Below are positions 33,317 through 44,706 of a stretch of DNA of 64,000 bases, in pieces. Origin of the DNA: PALSA-894 sp963757565. Its GTDB lineage: Bacteria > Pseudomonadota > Alphaproteobacteria > Rhizobiales > Xanthobacteraceae. The stretch lies in assembly GCA_963757565.1 (NCBI GenBank), contig CAVWSB010000002.1, positions 248,001 through 312,000 of the forward strand, read 5' to 3'. The notes under the pieces were generated by a model. That model had not been told where the DNA came from, did no database searches, and saw nothing but the letters and a program-made list of their open reading frames with translations. The translations under genes and the position numbers were made by a program. Every line of letters starts with the position of its first letter. The first letter of the stretch is position 1.

Positions 33317-34924
33317 ATGGCCGTCAGTGCAAATCGGCTCGAACTGTTGCAGATCGCCGACGCGGTCGCGCGCGAAAAGTCGATCGACCGGCGCATCGTC
33401 ATCACCGCGATGGAGGATGCGATCGCCAAGGCGGCGCGCTCGCGCTACGGTAGCGAAACCGAAGTCCACGCCGAGATCGATGCCAAGACCGGCGAATTGC
33501 GCCTGGCGCGCCACATGTTGGTGGTCGAGGCGGTGGAGAACCCTTCGAACCAGATCAGTCTGGAAGATGCGCGCAAGCGCCATCCGGCCGCTCAGCATGG
33601 CGACACCATCGCGGACACGCTGCCGCCGCTGGAATACGGCCGCATCGCGGCGCAGTCGGCCAAGCAGGTGATCGTGCAGAAGGTGCGCGAGGCCGAGCGC
33701 GATCGCCAGTACGACGAATACAAGGACCGAATCGGCGATATCGTGAATGGCGTCGTGAAGCGCGTCGAATACGGCAACGTGGTTGTCGATCTCGGCCGCG
33801 GCGAAGCGATCGTGCGGCGCGATGAGATGCTTCCGCGCGAGACCATGCGCAATGGCGACCGCATCCGCGCTTTCATCTATGACGTGCGGCGCGAGGTCCG
33901 TGGCCCGCAGATCTTCCTGTCGCGCACGCATCCGCAGTTCATGGCCAAGCTGTTCGCGCAGGAAGTGCCGGAAATCTATGACGGCATCGTCGAGGTGAAG
34001 GCGGTCGCGCGCGACCCCGGCTCGCGCGCAAAAATTGCCGTGATCTCGCGAGATTCTTCGGTCGATCCGGTCGGCGCCTGCGTCGGCATGCGCGGCTCGC
34101 GTGTGCAGGCGGTGGTGAACGAATTGCAGGGCGAGAAGATCGACATCATCCCGTGGTCGCAGGATATCGCGACCTTCGTGGTGAACGCGCTCGCGCCCGC
34201 CGAAGTCGCCAAGGTGGTGCTCGACGAAGACCGCGAGCGCATCGAGGTGGTGGTGCCGGATCAGCAGCTATCGCTTGCCATCGGCCGGCGCGGCCAGAAC
34301 GTGCGGCTCGCCTCGCAGCTGACCGGCTGGGACATCGACATTCTCACCGAGCAGGAAGAGTCCGAGCGCCGCCAGGCTGAGTTCGAGAAGCGTACCAATG
34401 TCTTCATGGAGGCGTTGAACGTGGACGAGGTGGTGGGGCAACTGCTTGCCTCCGAAGGATTTACATCGGTCGAGGAACTGGCCTTCGTCGACGTGAAGGA
34501 ACTCGCCGGGATCGAGGGCTTCGACGAGGACACGGCGAACGAACTGCAGACCCGCGCGCGCGATTATCTCGGGCAGATCGAAGCAGATCTCGACGCCAAG
34601 CGCCTGGAACTCGGCGTCGACGAGGCGCTGCGCGAAGTGCCGGGCGTCACCACCGCGATGATGGTCAAGCTCGGCGAGAACGGCGTGAAGACGATCGAGG
34701 ATCTCGCCGGCTGCGCGACCGACGATCTGGTGGGCTGGACAGAACGAACCAACGGCGAGACCAAGCACGAGGCCGGTTTTCTTGATGGCTTCGAACTGTC
34801 GCGGGAGGAATGCGAGGCGATGATCATGCAGGCGCGCCTGAAGGCCGGCTGGATCACCGAAGCGGATCTCGCGCCGCCGGCGGCCGAAGAAGAACCGGCC
34901 GAAGCGGCCACACCCGCGCAGTGA
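33317..34924 (+). CDS. nusA: Transcription termination/antitermination factor NusA
   Basis: 535 residues. An N-terminal RNA-polymerase-binding domain (LLQIADAVAREKSIDRRIVITAMEDAIAKAARS), an S1 domain (GDIVNGVVKRVEYGNVVVDLGRGEAIVRRDE), two KH domains (DPVGACVGMRGSRVQAVVNELQGEKIDIIPW; SLAIGRRGQNVRLASQLTGWDIDI), and two C-terminal helical repeats typical of proteobacterial NusA (EGFTSVEELAFVD; NGVKTIEDLAGCATDDLVGW). Length is normal for an alphaproteobacterium. It modulates pausing and termination and may act on the rimP leader itself. Confidence 0.97.
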   Translation: MAVSANRLELLQIADAVAREKSIDRRIVITAMEDAIAKAARSRYGSETEVHAEIDAKTGELRLARHMLVVEAVENPSNQISLEDARKRHPAAQHGDTIADTLPPLEYGRIAAQSAKQVIVQKVREAERDRQYDEYKDRIGDIVNGVVKRVEYGNVVVDLGRGEAIVRRDEMLPRETMRNGDRIRAFIYDVRREVRGPQIFLSRTHPQFMAKLFAQEVPEIYDGIVEVKAVARDPGSRAKIAVISRDSSVDPVGACVGMRGSRVQAVVNELQGEKIDIIPWSQDIATFVVNALAPAEVAKVVLDEDRERIEVVVPDQQLSLAIGRRGQNVRLASQLTGWDIDILTEQEESERRQAEFEKRTNVFMEALNVDEVVGQLLASEGFTSVEELAFVDVKELAGIEGFDEDTANELQTRARDYLGQIEADLDAKRLELGVDEALREVPGVTTAMMVKLGENGVKTIEDLAGCATDDLVGWTERTNGETKHEAGFLDGFELSREECEAMIMQARLKAGWITEADLAPPAAEEEPAEAATPAQ

Positions 34925-34943
34925 GCAGACGGAGACGATACGG

Positions 34944-35615
34944 TTGCTGGCGCACACCGACACCAATGAGACCGACCGCGGGCCGCGCGAAGGCCGTCGC
35001 GGCACCGAACGGCTGTGCGCGCTCACCCGCGAGGTTAGGCCTGTCGATGACCTGATCCGGTTCGTCGCGTCGCCCGACGGCGCGATCGTGCCCGATATCA
35101 AGCGCCGCTTGCCGGGCCGGGGTGTCTGGATCACGGCGCGGCGGGCTTCCGTAGACGAGGCGGTCAAACGAAACGCCTTTGCTCGCAGCCTCAAGCGTGA
35201 GGTCCGCGCCAAGCCGGATCTTTCCGCCGAGGTCGACCGGCAACTGGAGGCGGCCGCACTCGATGGGCTTGCGATGGCGCACAAGGCCGGGCGTGTTGCC
35301 ATCGGCTTTGGGCGCACGGAGACGGCACTCGGTGCCGTTCCCCCGGTCGCGGGCGTGCTGAGCGCAAACGACGGCGCCCGGGACGGGGCACGAAAGATCG
35401 CGGCTGCCATCGCCCGGCGCCAAACTGACGAAAAATCGGGCGAAATCCCGGTAATCGCCGCGTTTACGACGGCGCAATTGGATTTGGCATTGGGGCGGTC
35501 AAATGTGGTACATGCTGCCTTGCTCGCCGGCCCAGCGAGCAACGGGTTCCTTGCGCGCTACCGAAGCCTCGAACGTTTCCGGACGCTCGATCCGGAGAGA
35601 CGGGGTACGGGATAG
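34944..35615 (+). CDS. YlxR (DUF448)-L7Ae-like RNA-binding protein
   Basis: 223 residues beginning with TTG at 34944; GGAG lies 10 bp upstream and no other start fits. Residues ~20-85 are the YlxR domain (RLCALTREVRPVDDLIRFVASPDG ... PDIKRRLPGRGVWITARRASVDEAV), the RNA-binding protein always found between nusA and infB. A ribosomal L7Ae/L30e-like segment follows (LAMAHKAGRVAIGFGRTE), a fusion usual in alphaproteobacteria. The C-terminal segment is rich in Ala and Arg. The precise role is still unclear for the family; the position predicts a link to translation initiation or RNA processing. Confidence 0.88.
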   Translation: MLAHTDTNETDRGPREGRRGTERLCALTREVRPVDDLIRFVASPDGAIVPDIKRRLPGRGVWITARRASVDEAVKRNAFARSLKREVRAKPDLSAEVDRQLEAAALDGLAMAHKAGRVAIGFGRTETALGAVPPVAGVLSANDGARDGARKIAAAIARRQTDEKSGEIPVIAAFTTAQLDLALGRSNVVHAALLAGPASNGFLARYRSLERFRTLDPERRGTG

Positions 35616-35670
35616 CGCGCGGCAAGATTTTGAATATGTCTGTGTCCGCGGGTTTTAGGATTGGATGTGA

Positions 35671-38295
35671 ATGTCGACTGATACCAAGAGTCCCGGCGAA
35701 AAATTGAGCGTCAGCCCGAAGACGACGCTGACGCTGAAGCCGCGCGCCGAGACGAGTGTCGTGCGCCAGAGCTTCAGCCATGGCCGCCAGAAGACGGTCG
35801 TGCTGGAGAAGGTAAAGCGCCGTACGCTCACGCCCGGCAAGACCGAGGCGAAAGCGTCCGAGCCGGCGCCGGCGGCGACGCCCGATCGTGGCACGACCAT
35901 CCGGCGCGGCGGCGTGGTTGCGCGCGGACCGGCTACGCCCGCGCCGCAGGCTTCGACGGCGACCACGCCTGCGGTTTCGCCGAAGCCGTCCGGCGTCGTG
36001 CTGCGCACGCTCACCGAGGAAGAGCAGAGCCGCCGTGCGCATGCGCTCGGCGATGCGAAGATGCGCGAGGCCGAAGAGCGCAAGATTGCCGAAGAAGAGG
36101 CGAAGATCCGCGCAGAGCGCGACACCATCGAGCGCACCGAGCGCGAGGCGGCCGAGGCACGCAAGCGGCTGGAGGATGAGCGCCGCCGTCATGACGAGGA
36201 GACCAAGCGCAAGGCTGACGAGGTCGCCAAGAAGCGCTTCGGCGGCGAGGAAGAAGCGGCGCGGCTCAAGGCCGGTGCCACGCCGACCGTTCGCAAGCTC
36301 ACTCCCGAGGCCGAAGAAGACGATCGCCGCCCCGCGCGTCGCGGTATCGGCGGCGCGCCCGTGCGTCCGGCTGTTGCACCGAAAACGCCACGCGCCGGAG
36401 CCCCGAAACAGCGCGGCCGCTTGACCGTCGTCACCGCGCTCTCCGCCGACGAAGTGCGCGAGCGGTCGGTCGCTTCGTTCCGCCGCCGCACGCAGCGCAT
36501 GACCGGCCATCGCGAGGAGAACAAGGAAAAGCTCCAGCGCGAAGTGATCATTCCGGAAACGATCACCGTCCAGGAACTCGCCAATCGCATGGCGGAGCGC
36601 GGCGTCGATGTCATCAAGATCCTGATGAAGCAGGGTCATATGGCCAAGATGACCGACACCATCGATGCCGATACCGCACAGCTGCTCGCCGAGGAACTGG
36701 GCCACACGGTTCGCCGCGTTGCCGAATCGGACGTGGAGGAGGGCCTGTTCGACGTCGCCGACAAGGCGGATACGCTTGAGCCGCGCCCGCCGGTCGTGAC
36801 CATCATGGGCCACGTCGATCACGGCAAGACGTCACTGCTTGACGCGATCCGGCAAACCAATGTGGTGAGCGGTGAGGCCGGCGGCATCACGCAGCACATC
36901 GGCGCCTATCAGGTGGCCTCGCCCAAGGGCGGCAAGATCACCTTTATCGATACGCCGGGCCACGCCGCCTTCACGGCGATGCGTGCGCGCGGCGCGAAGG
37001 TGACCGACCTCGTGGTTTTGGTCGTTGCGGCCGACGATGGCGTCATGCCGCAGACGATCGAGGCGATCAATCACGCCAAGGCCGCGAAGGTCCCGATGAT
37101 CGTTGCGATCAACAAGATCGACAAGGCGGACTCAAAGCCCGAGCGCGTACGCACCGAACTGTTGCAATACGAGGTGCAGGTCGAATCGCTCGGCGGCGAT
37201 GTGCTTGACGTCGAGGTCTCGGCCACCAAGAAAACCAATCTCGACAAGCTGCTCGAAACCATCGCGTTGCAGGCAGAAATTCTCGATCTCAAGGCCAATC
37301 CGGAGCGCGACGCCGAAGGCACCGTGATCGAGGCGAAGCTCGACCGTGGCCGTGGGCCGGTCGCGACCGTGCTGGTGCAGCGCGGCACGCTGCGCGGCGG
37401 CGACATCGTGGTGGCCGGCGCCGAATGGGGCCGCGTACGCGCGCTTCTCTCCGATGTTGGAAAGCCGGTGACGGAAGCGGGTCCGTCCACGCCGGTCGAG
37501 GTGCTCGGCTTCAACGGCACGCCGGACGCAGGCGACCGTCTCGCAGTCGTCGAAAGCGAGGCCCGCGCCCGCGAGGTCACGGACTATCGCGTGCGCCAGA
37601 AGCGCGACAAGGCCGCCGCCCGTCAGACCGGCATGCGCGGCTCGCTTGAGCAGATGATGGCGCAGGTCAAGACCGCGGGGCAGAAGGAATTCCCGCTGGT
37701 TATCAAGGGCGACGTGCAGGGTTCGATCGAGGCGATCATCGGCGCGCTCGAAAAGGCCGGTAACGACGAAGTCGCCGCACGCATCATCCATTCGGGTGTC
37801 GGCGGTATTACGGAATCCGACGTAACGCTCGCGGAATCCTCGGGCGCCGCGATCATCGGCTTCAACGTGCGCGCCCACAAGGAAGCACGCGAAGCAGCCG
37901 AGCGTACTGGCACGGAAATCCGCTACTACAACATCATCTACAATCTTGTGGATGACGTGAAGAAGGCGATGTCCGGCCTGCTCACGCCGGAATTGCGCGA
38001 GACCATGCTCGGCAACGCGCAGATCCTGGAGATTTTCCTCGTTTCGAAGGTCGGCAAGATCGCCGGCTGCCGCGTCACCGACGGCAAGGTCGAGCGCGGC
38101 GCGAACGTGCGCCTGATCCGCGACAACGTCGTGATTCACGAAGGCAAGCTCAGCCAGCTCAAGCGCTTCAAGGACGACGCGCGCGAGGTGGTCGCAGGCC
38201 AGGAATGCGGCATGGCGTTCGAAAACTACCAGGACATGCGCGCTGGCGATGTGATCGAGTGCTATCGCGTGGAGTCGGTGCAGCGGTCGCTGTAA
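35671..38295 (+). CDS. infB: Translation initiation factor IF-2
   Basis: 874 residues. A long, charged, low-complexity N-terminal part (about 1-330, Ala/Arg/Glu-rich with a KRKADEVAKKRF-type helix) precedes the GTPase: G1 GHVDHGKT at 380-387, G3 DTPGHAAF, G4 NKIDKAD. Domains II-IV follow, ending with the fMet-tRNA-binding C2 domain (ECGMAFENYQDMRAGDVIECYRVE). It positions initiator tRNA on the 30S subunit. Length is typical of Rhizobiales. Two GGCCGGG-type hairpins lie between it and rbfA. Confidence 0.98.
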   Translation: MSTDTKSPGEKLSVSPKTTLTLKPRAETSVVRQSFSHGRQKTVVLEKVKRRTLTPGKTEAKASEPAPAATPDRGTTIRRGGVVARGPATPAPQASTATTPAVSPKPSGVVLRTLTEEEQSRRAHALGDAKMREAEERKIAEEEAKIRAERDTIERTEREAAEARKRLEDERRRHDEETKRKADEVAKKRFGGEEEAARLKAGATPTVRKLTPEAEEDDRRPARRGIGGAPVRPAVAPKTPRAGAPKQRGRLTVVTALSADEVRERSVASFRRRTQRMTGHREENKEKLQREVIIPETITVQELANRMAERGVDVIKILMKQGHMAKMTDTIDADTAQLLAEELGHTVRRVAESDVEEGLFDVADKADTLEPRPPVVTIMGHVDHGKTSLLDAIRQTNVVSGEAGGITQHIGAYQVASPKGGKITFIDTPGHAAFTAMRARGAKVTDLVVLVVAADDGVMPQTIEAINHAKAAKVPMIVAINKIDKADSKPERVRTELLQYEVQVESLGGDVLDVEVSATKKTNLDKLLETIALQAEILDLKANPERDAEGTVIEAKLDRGRGPVATVLVQRGTLRGGDIVVAGAEWGRVRALLSDVGKPVTEAGPSTPVEVLGFNGTPDAGDRLAVVESEARAREVTDYRVRQKRDKAAARQTGMRGSLEQMMAQVKTAGQKEFPLVIKGDVQGSIEAIIGALEKAGNDEVAARIIHSGVGGITESDVTLAESSGAAIIGFNVRAHKEAREAAERTGTEIRYYNIIYNLVDDVKKAMSGLLTPELRETMLGNAQILEIFLVSKVGKIAGCRVTDGKVERGANVRLIRDNVVIHEGKLSQLKRFKDDAREVVAGQECGMAFENYQDMRAGDVIECYRVESVQRSL

Positions 38296-38302
38296 TAGCG
38301 TC

Positions 38303-38383
38303 ATGGCCGGGTTTTCCCGGCCATCCACGTCTCGCTTTTTGCAATTCCTTTAAGGCGCGGATGCCCGGCACAAGGCCGGGCAT
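38303..38383. repeat. Two GGCCGGG-type hairpins between infB and rbfA
   Basis: ATGGCCGGG / CCCGGCCAT around TTTT (38303-38324) and ATGCCCGGC / GCCGGGCAT around ACAAG (38361-38383). The first shares its arms with the hairpin after metK. Such paired palindromes are common dispersed repeats in Bradyrhizobium relatives. Placed inside an operon, they may act as mRNA-stability or processing signals. Confidence 0.55.
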
Positions 38384-38410
38384 GACGAAAGAATTTCAGG
38401 CGAACTCGTT

Positions 38411-38827
38411 ATGCCCCGGCACCACCAGCGCGATCGTACGACCGGTCCCTCGCAGCGTCAGTTGCGCGTCGGCGAGATCATTCGACATGCGCTCGCCGAC
38501 ATGCTGTCGCGCGGCGAGGTGCACGATCCAGTGATCGAAACGCATCTGATTACCGTGCCGGAGGTGAGCATGAGCCCGGACCTGCGCCTCGCGACGATCT
38601 ACGTGATGCCACTTGGCGGAAAAGATGTGAAGGACGTGCTCGCGGCGCTCGAGCGCAACAAGAAGTATCTGCGCGGCGAGATCGCGCATCGCGTTAACCT
38701 GAAATTCGCACCTGAGATTCGTTTTCGCGCCGACGAACAATTCGACGAAGCAGAACGCATCGAGAAGATTCTGAGAACACCGGAGGTTCGGCGCGATCTC
38801 GAATCGAAGGAAAGCGGCGAGGAATGA
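38411..38827 (+). CDS. rbfA: 30S ribosome-binding factor RbfA
   Basis: 138 residues. A KH-fold protein that matures the 5' end of 16S rRNA. Conserved features are RQLRVGEIIRHALADMLSRGEVHDP, VPEVSMSPDLRLATIYVMPLGG, and the KH-like ...RGEIAHRVNLKFAPEIRFRADEQFDEAERIEKIL. The start is the ATG at 38411, and the stop overlaps the truB start by 4 bp (ATGA). It follows infB across two palindromic repeats. Confidence 0.95.
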   Translation: MPRHHQRDRTTGPSQRQLRVGEIIRHALADMLSRGEVHDPVIETHLITVPEVSMSPDLRLATIYVMPLGGKDVKDVLAALERNKKYLRGEIAHRVNLKFAPEIRFRADEQFDEAERIEKILRTPEVRRDLESKESGEE

Positions 38828-39849
38828 ACGCGCCGAACCCGTTTCCCAACCCGGCGCTGGTGGCCGCCGAGCAGAAGCAGAAAAGCGGTCAGCGCCGGCG
38901 TGAAAAGCGCGACGTGCACGGCTGGATCGTGCTCGACAAGCCGGTTGGCATGACGTCGACCCACGCGGTCGCGATCGTCAAGCGCCTGTTCACCGCGAGG
39001 CGTGCGGGCCATGCCGGCACCCTCGATCCACTCGCGTCCGGCATCCTGCCGCTCGCGCTCGGCGAGGCGACCAAAACTGTTCCGTTCGTGATGGACGGTC
39101 GCAAGCGCTACCGCTTCACGGTGCGCTGGGGCGAGGAGCGCGATACCGACGATGCGGAAGGGCGCGCGACCGGCACGAACGAAGCGCGCCCGACGGCCCA
39201 TACGATCAACGCCTGTCTGCCGGCCTTCATGGGCACGATCGCGCAGGTCCCGCCGAAATATTCCGCGATCAAGATCGAGGGCGAGCGCGCCTATGACCTC
39301 GCCCGTGACGGTCAGGAGGTGCTGCTGGAAGCGCGCCCGGTCGAGATTCACGGTCTGGTGCTGACCGGGCAACCTGACGCCGACCATGCGGTTTTCGAGG
39401 CCGAATGCGGCAAGGGAACCTATGTTCGGGCGCTGGCGCGCGATATCGGCCGCGTTCTCGGCTGCCTCGGTCATGTTTCAGAGCTTCGGCGCACCGAAGT
39501 CGGCCCGTTTGGCGAAAGTGACATGATTTCGCTGGCGGAACTGGAGGCTTTGTGTCAGAAAGCCGCCGCCGGTGAGGGAAGCCTCGCCGACGCGCTACTG
39601 CCCGTTGAGACCGCGCTGGACGACATCCCGGCGCTGGCCGTCAATCGGGCGGATGCGGCAAGGCTCCAGCGGGGCCAAGCCGTTTTGTTGCGCGGCCGGG
39701 ATGCCCCCATTTTCCGCGGCACGGTCTATGTGACGACTTCGGGCGAGCTGATTGCTCTTTCCGAAGTGGACCGCGGCGAAATCATCCCCAAGCGCGTGTT
39801 CAACCTCGCCGGCCTGAAGGGCAGCGCCGGCAAACGACAAGGTCATTGA
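38824..39849 (+). CDS. truB: tRNA pseudouridine(55) synthase TruB
   Basis: 341 residues. The catalytic Asp68 lies in AGHAGTLDPLASG, and the domain start HGWIVLDKPVGMTSTHAV is diagnostic. It makes pseudouridine 55 in the T-loop of tRNAs. The protein is about 30 residues longer than E. coli TruB, mostly in a polar N-terminus (1-30) and a C-terminal PUA-like segment (AARLQRGQAVLLRG). It is coupled to rbfA by overlap, and rpsO starts 2 bp after its stop. Confidence 0.95.
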   Translation: MNAPNPFPNPALVAAEQKQKSGQRRREKRDVHGWIVLDKPVGMTSTHAVAIVKRLFTARRAGHAGTLDPLASGILPLALGEATKTVPFVMDGRKRYRFTVRWGEERDTDDAEGRATGTNEARPTAHTINACLPAFMGTIAQVPPKYSAIKIEGERAYDLARDGQEVLLEARPVEIHGLVLTGQPDADHAVFEAECGKGTYVRALARDIGRVLGCLGHVSELRRTEVGPFGESDMISLAELEALCQKAAAGEGSLADALLPVETALDDIPALAVNRADAARLQRGQAVLLRGRDAPIFRGTVYVTTSGELIALSEVDRGEIIPKRVFNLAGLKGSAGKRQGH

Positions 39850-39851
39850 CG

Positions 39852-40121
39852 ATGTCGCTAGCGACCGGCCGCAAGGCTGAAATCATCAAAGAGTATGCCA
39901 CCAAGGCGGGCGATACGGGTTCGCCCGAGGTTCAGGTCGCGATCCTCTCCGAACGGATCAACACGCTGACCGACCACTTCAAGGCCCATGTGAAGGACAA
40001 CCATTCGCGGCGCGGCCTTCTCAAGATGGTCTCGCAGCGCCGCCAGTTGCTCGATTACCTCAAGCGCACCAACGAGGGGCGCTACAAAACCATCATCGAG
40101 AAACTCGGCATCCGCCGTTAA
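39852..40121 (+). CDS. rpsO: 30S ribosomal protein S15
   Basis: 89 residues, the universal length. The start is the second of two near ATGs (39852), giving the conserved MSLATGRKAEIIKEYATKAGDTGS-type opening. Signature segments GSPEVQVAILSERINTLTDHFK and HSRRGLLKMVSQRRQLLDYLK are present. S15 binds helix 22 of 16S rRNA and, in E. coli, represses its own mRNA. Strong hairpins follow the stop and separate it from pnp. Confidence 0.98.
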   Translation: MSLATGRKAEIIKEYATKAGDTGSPEVQVAILSERINTLTDHFKAHVKDNHSRRGLLKMVSQRRQLLDYLKRTNEGRYKTIIEKLGIRR

Positions 40122-40387
40122 GCGTTTTCGCGCGCGGAAAATCCGCGCGCGCTGTTGGCGGGGCGATGTCCCGCCGTTGCGTGGCGGCCGGAGCACGATT
40201 GGATCGTGTTCACAGACGGCTGCGAGTAAGCCGGGCGGAAAGGTCCGCCCGAGCCAACCGAATGGAAGACCATGAAGGCCATGGCAGGATCGCCGGACGC
40301 TGTCTGACTGCGCGCAACGCGCGCACAGCGTCTCGCCGTCTTGCTCATGGCTTTCTCGCTTCCCTGAACCGAAGAGAGAAAACCGAA
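40122..40387 (+). promoter_or_regulatory. Structured rpsO-pnp intergenic leader
   Basis: 266 bp with at least three strong stems: CGCGCGCGGA / TCCGCGCGCG with an AAA loop (40129-40151), GGCGGG / CCCGCC (40157-40175) and GGGCGGA / TCCGCCC (40233-40250). In E. coli the matching interval carries the rpsO terminator and an RNase III-processed stem through which PNPase represses itself. No T-run follows the first stem here, so processing rather than termination is the better guess. Confidence 0.5.
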
Positions 40388-42541
<2,154 letters not shown>

Positions 42542-42559
42542 TCCGGATACGACGATGAC

Positions 42560-42588
42560 AAAGGGCGGCCCTTGCGGCCGCCCTTTTT
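42560..42588 (+). terminator. Intrinsic terminator of pnp (possibly bidirectional)
   Basis: Perfect 11-bp arms AAAGGGCGGCC and GGCCGCCCTTT around CTTGC, with two further Ts. It lies 19 bp after pnp and 4 bp before the stop of the convergent flavoprotein gene, so it may also stop transcription from the right. Confidence 0.8.
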
Positions 42589-42591
42589 ATT

Positions 42592-43800
42592 TCAGCGAGA
42601 TGCGAGCCAGCGCAGCGCGCCGTGCGCCGCGGCGGTGCCGGTCGCGAAGCACGCCTGCAGCAGGTAGCCGCCGGTCGGCGCTTCCCAGTCGAGCATCTCG
42701 CCTGCGGCGAACACGCCGGGCCGTTCGCGCAGCATGAAGTGCGGGTCGAGCGCGTCGAATGCGACGCCGCCCGCGGTCGAGATCGCGCGCGCGATCGGCG
42801 CGATGCCGGTCAGGGTGATCGGGACATCATTGACGAGGCGCGCGATTTCGACTGGCGCAAGTGTCGCGAGCTTTCCCCCGGTCGCCTCCTGCAGCAGCGC
42901 GATCTCGACGGGAGAGAGACTCAAGGCCTTGCGCAGAAACGTCGACAATGACTGCTTGCCGCGTGGAAGGGTGAGCTTGCGCCCGATTTCATCGGTCGCG
43001 ATGTCGGGCCGCAGCGATATGCGTAACGTCGCCTCGCCCTTCTTCTCGACGTCGTCGCGCAGGACGGACGACATGGCGTAAACCGCGCCACCCTCGATCC
43101 CGCTCGTCGTAATGAGCGCTTCGCCGCGCACCGTGTGCTCGCCATGCGTGAGCGCGATGCGCTTCAGCGGCTGGCCGGCATGACGGCGGACATGCTCGGA
43201 CCATGCGACGAGAAAGCCGCTGTTCGAGGGTTTGAGTGCCGCCACCGTCACGCCCGAGCGTTGAAGAATGCCGGTCCATGCGCCGTCCGAACCAAGCCGT
43301 GGCCAGCTCGCGCCGCCGAGTGCGAGGATCGCGGCATCGCTCTCAACGGCGCGTGGGCCGCCGGGCGTGTCGAACGTGAGTCGCTCCGCATCGTCCCAGC
43401 CCGTCCACGCGTGCCGCATGGCGAACCGTACGCCGTTCGCATCGAGCTGCCGCAGCCAGGCGCGCAGCAGCGGCGATGCTTTCATGCTGCGCGGAAACAC
43501 GCGGCCGCTCGATCCGACGAATGTCTCCTGTCCGAGCGCCTCGCACCAAGCGCGCAACGACGTGGGCGGAAACGCATCGATCGCGGCATGAAGGTTTTGT
43601 TCGGCTTCGCCGTAACGCGCGAGGAACGCACCGGCCGCCTCGCTGTGGGTGAGGTTCAGGCCGCCGCGCCCTGCCATCAGGAACTTGCGTCCGGCCGATG
43701 GCATGCGGTCGTAGACCGTGACCTGCGCGCCGCCTGCCGCCAACACCTCGGCCGCCATCAGGCCGGCGGGCCCTGCGCCGATCACCGCGACCGTTTTCAT
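42592..43800 (-). CDS. HI0933-like NAD(P)/FAD-dependent flavoprotein (TIGR03862-like)
   Basis: 402 residues. A Rossmann FAD motif at the N-terminus (VAVIGAGPAGLMAAEVLAAGG), then the BaiN/HI0933 signature GRKFLMAGRGGLNLTHSE and the C-terminal FAE-like GVFAAGEMLDWEAPTGGYLLQACFATG. The family contains putative NAD(P)/FAD oxidoreductases of unknown substrate. Its ATG at 43800 overlaps the oxyR stop by 3 bp (ATGA), so it is translated with oxyR and may be a peroxide-stress function; that is inference from context. It converges on pnp. Confidence 0.88.
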   Translation of the reverse strand: MKTVAVIGAGPAGLMAAEVLAAGGAQVTVYDRMPSAGRKFLMAGRGGLNLTHSEAAGAFLARYGEAEQNLHAAIDAFPPTSLRAWCEALGQETFVGSSGRVFPRSMKASPLLRAWLRQLDANGVRFAMRHAWTGWDDAERLTFDTPGGPRAVESDAAILALGGASWPRLGSDGAWTGILQRSGVTVAALKPSNSGFLVAWSEHVRRHAGQPLKRIALTHGEHTVRGEALITTSGIEGGAVYAMSSVLRDDVEKKGEATLRISLRPDIATDEIGRKLTLPRGKQSLSTFLRKALSLSPVEIALLQEATGGKLATLAPVEIARLVNDVPITLTGIAPIARAISTAGGVAFDALDPHFMLRERPGVFAAGEMLDWEAPTGGYLLQACFATGTAAAHGALRWLASR

Positions 43801-44702
43801 GTGTCGAGCATTTCGCGGATGATCGCGCCAAGCGCGGCAAAATCGGCCTTGCGCGCCGAAGTGCGGCGCCAGGCAAGGCCGATGCGGCGCGCCGGTTCGG
43901 GATCACGGAAGCGAATGACCTTCACGCGGGCATCGCGTCCCTCTACGTCCAGTGCGATCCGCGGCATCAGCGTGACGCCATACCCATTCGCCACCATCTG
44001 CATCACGGTTGCGAGCGAGGTCGCGCCGAGTCCCTGCGGACCGAGCCCGGTCGTGCCGGGCATATCGATCCGCGTCCCACAAAACGCGAGCGCCTGATCG
44101 CGCAGGCAGTGTCCTTCCTCAAGCAAAATGAGCCGCCGTGGGTCCACGTCCTCCACGCTCACGCGCGCGACGCGTACTGCTTCGTCCGCAGGAAACGCGA
44201 GCAAGAACGGATCATCGAACAGCGCGAGCGTTTCGATATCGCTCTCGTCCACCGGCAGCGCGAGCAGCACGGCGTCGAGCGCGCCGCGATGAAGCTCGTC
44301 GAGCAGCGTGCGCGTCTGCGTTTCGCGCAACTCGATGCGCAGTTCGCCAAAGCGCGCCTGCAACGCGGGCAGGAAGCGCGGCAGCATGTAGGGCCCGAGC
44401 GTGGGGATCACGCCGAGCCGCAGCCGCCCGGTTAGCAATCGTCCTGAATGGCGCGCGAATTCGGCGAGATCGCGCGCCCCCGCCAGCACCCGCTCGGCGC
44501 GCCGCGCAACCTCCGCACCGGTTTCCGTCAGGATGATCTCGCCCGGACGCCGCTCCACCAAATCCGCGCCCAAATCCTCCTCTAGGGCACGGATCTGCAT
44601 CGAGAGGGCCGGCTGGGTCACCGAACAGGTCTCGGCAGCCTTGCCGAAGTGCCGGTGTTCGGCCAACGCCGTCAGATACCTCAATTGTTTCAAAGTGATC
44701 AC
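43797..44702 (-). CDS. oxyR: OxyR hydrogen-peroxide-sensing LysR-type regulator
   Basis: 301 residues starting with GTG at 44702. A LysR helix-turn-helix (ITLKQLRYLTALAEHRHFGKAAETCSVTQPALSMQIRALEEDLG) and the sensor loop EEGHCLRDQALAFCG, which puts cysteines at 199 and 208, the same numbers as the redox pair of E. coli OxyR. Divergent from katG, its classic target, with a shared 118-bp intergenic region. The flavoprotein gene downstream overlaps it. Confidence 0.95.
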   Translation of the reverse strand: MITLKQLRYLTALAEHRHFGKAAETCSVTQPALSMQIRALEEDLGADLVERRPGEIILTETGAEVARRAERVLAGARDLAEFARHSGRLLTGRLRLGVIPTLGPYMLPRFLPALQARFGELRIELRETQTRTLLDELHRGALDAVLLALPVDESDIETLALFDDPFLLAFPADEAVRVARVSVEDVDPRRLILLEEGHCLRDQALAFCGTRIDMPGTTGLGPQGLGATSLATVMQMVANGYGVTLMPRIALDVEGRDARVKVIRFRDPEPARRIGLAWRRTSARKADFAALGAIIREMLDT

Positions 44703-44706
44703 ATCA

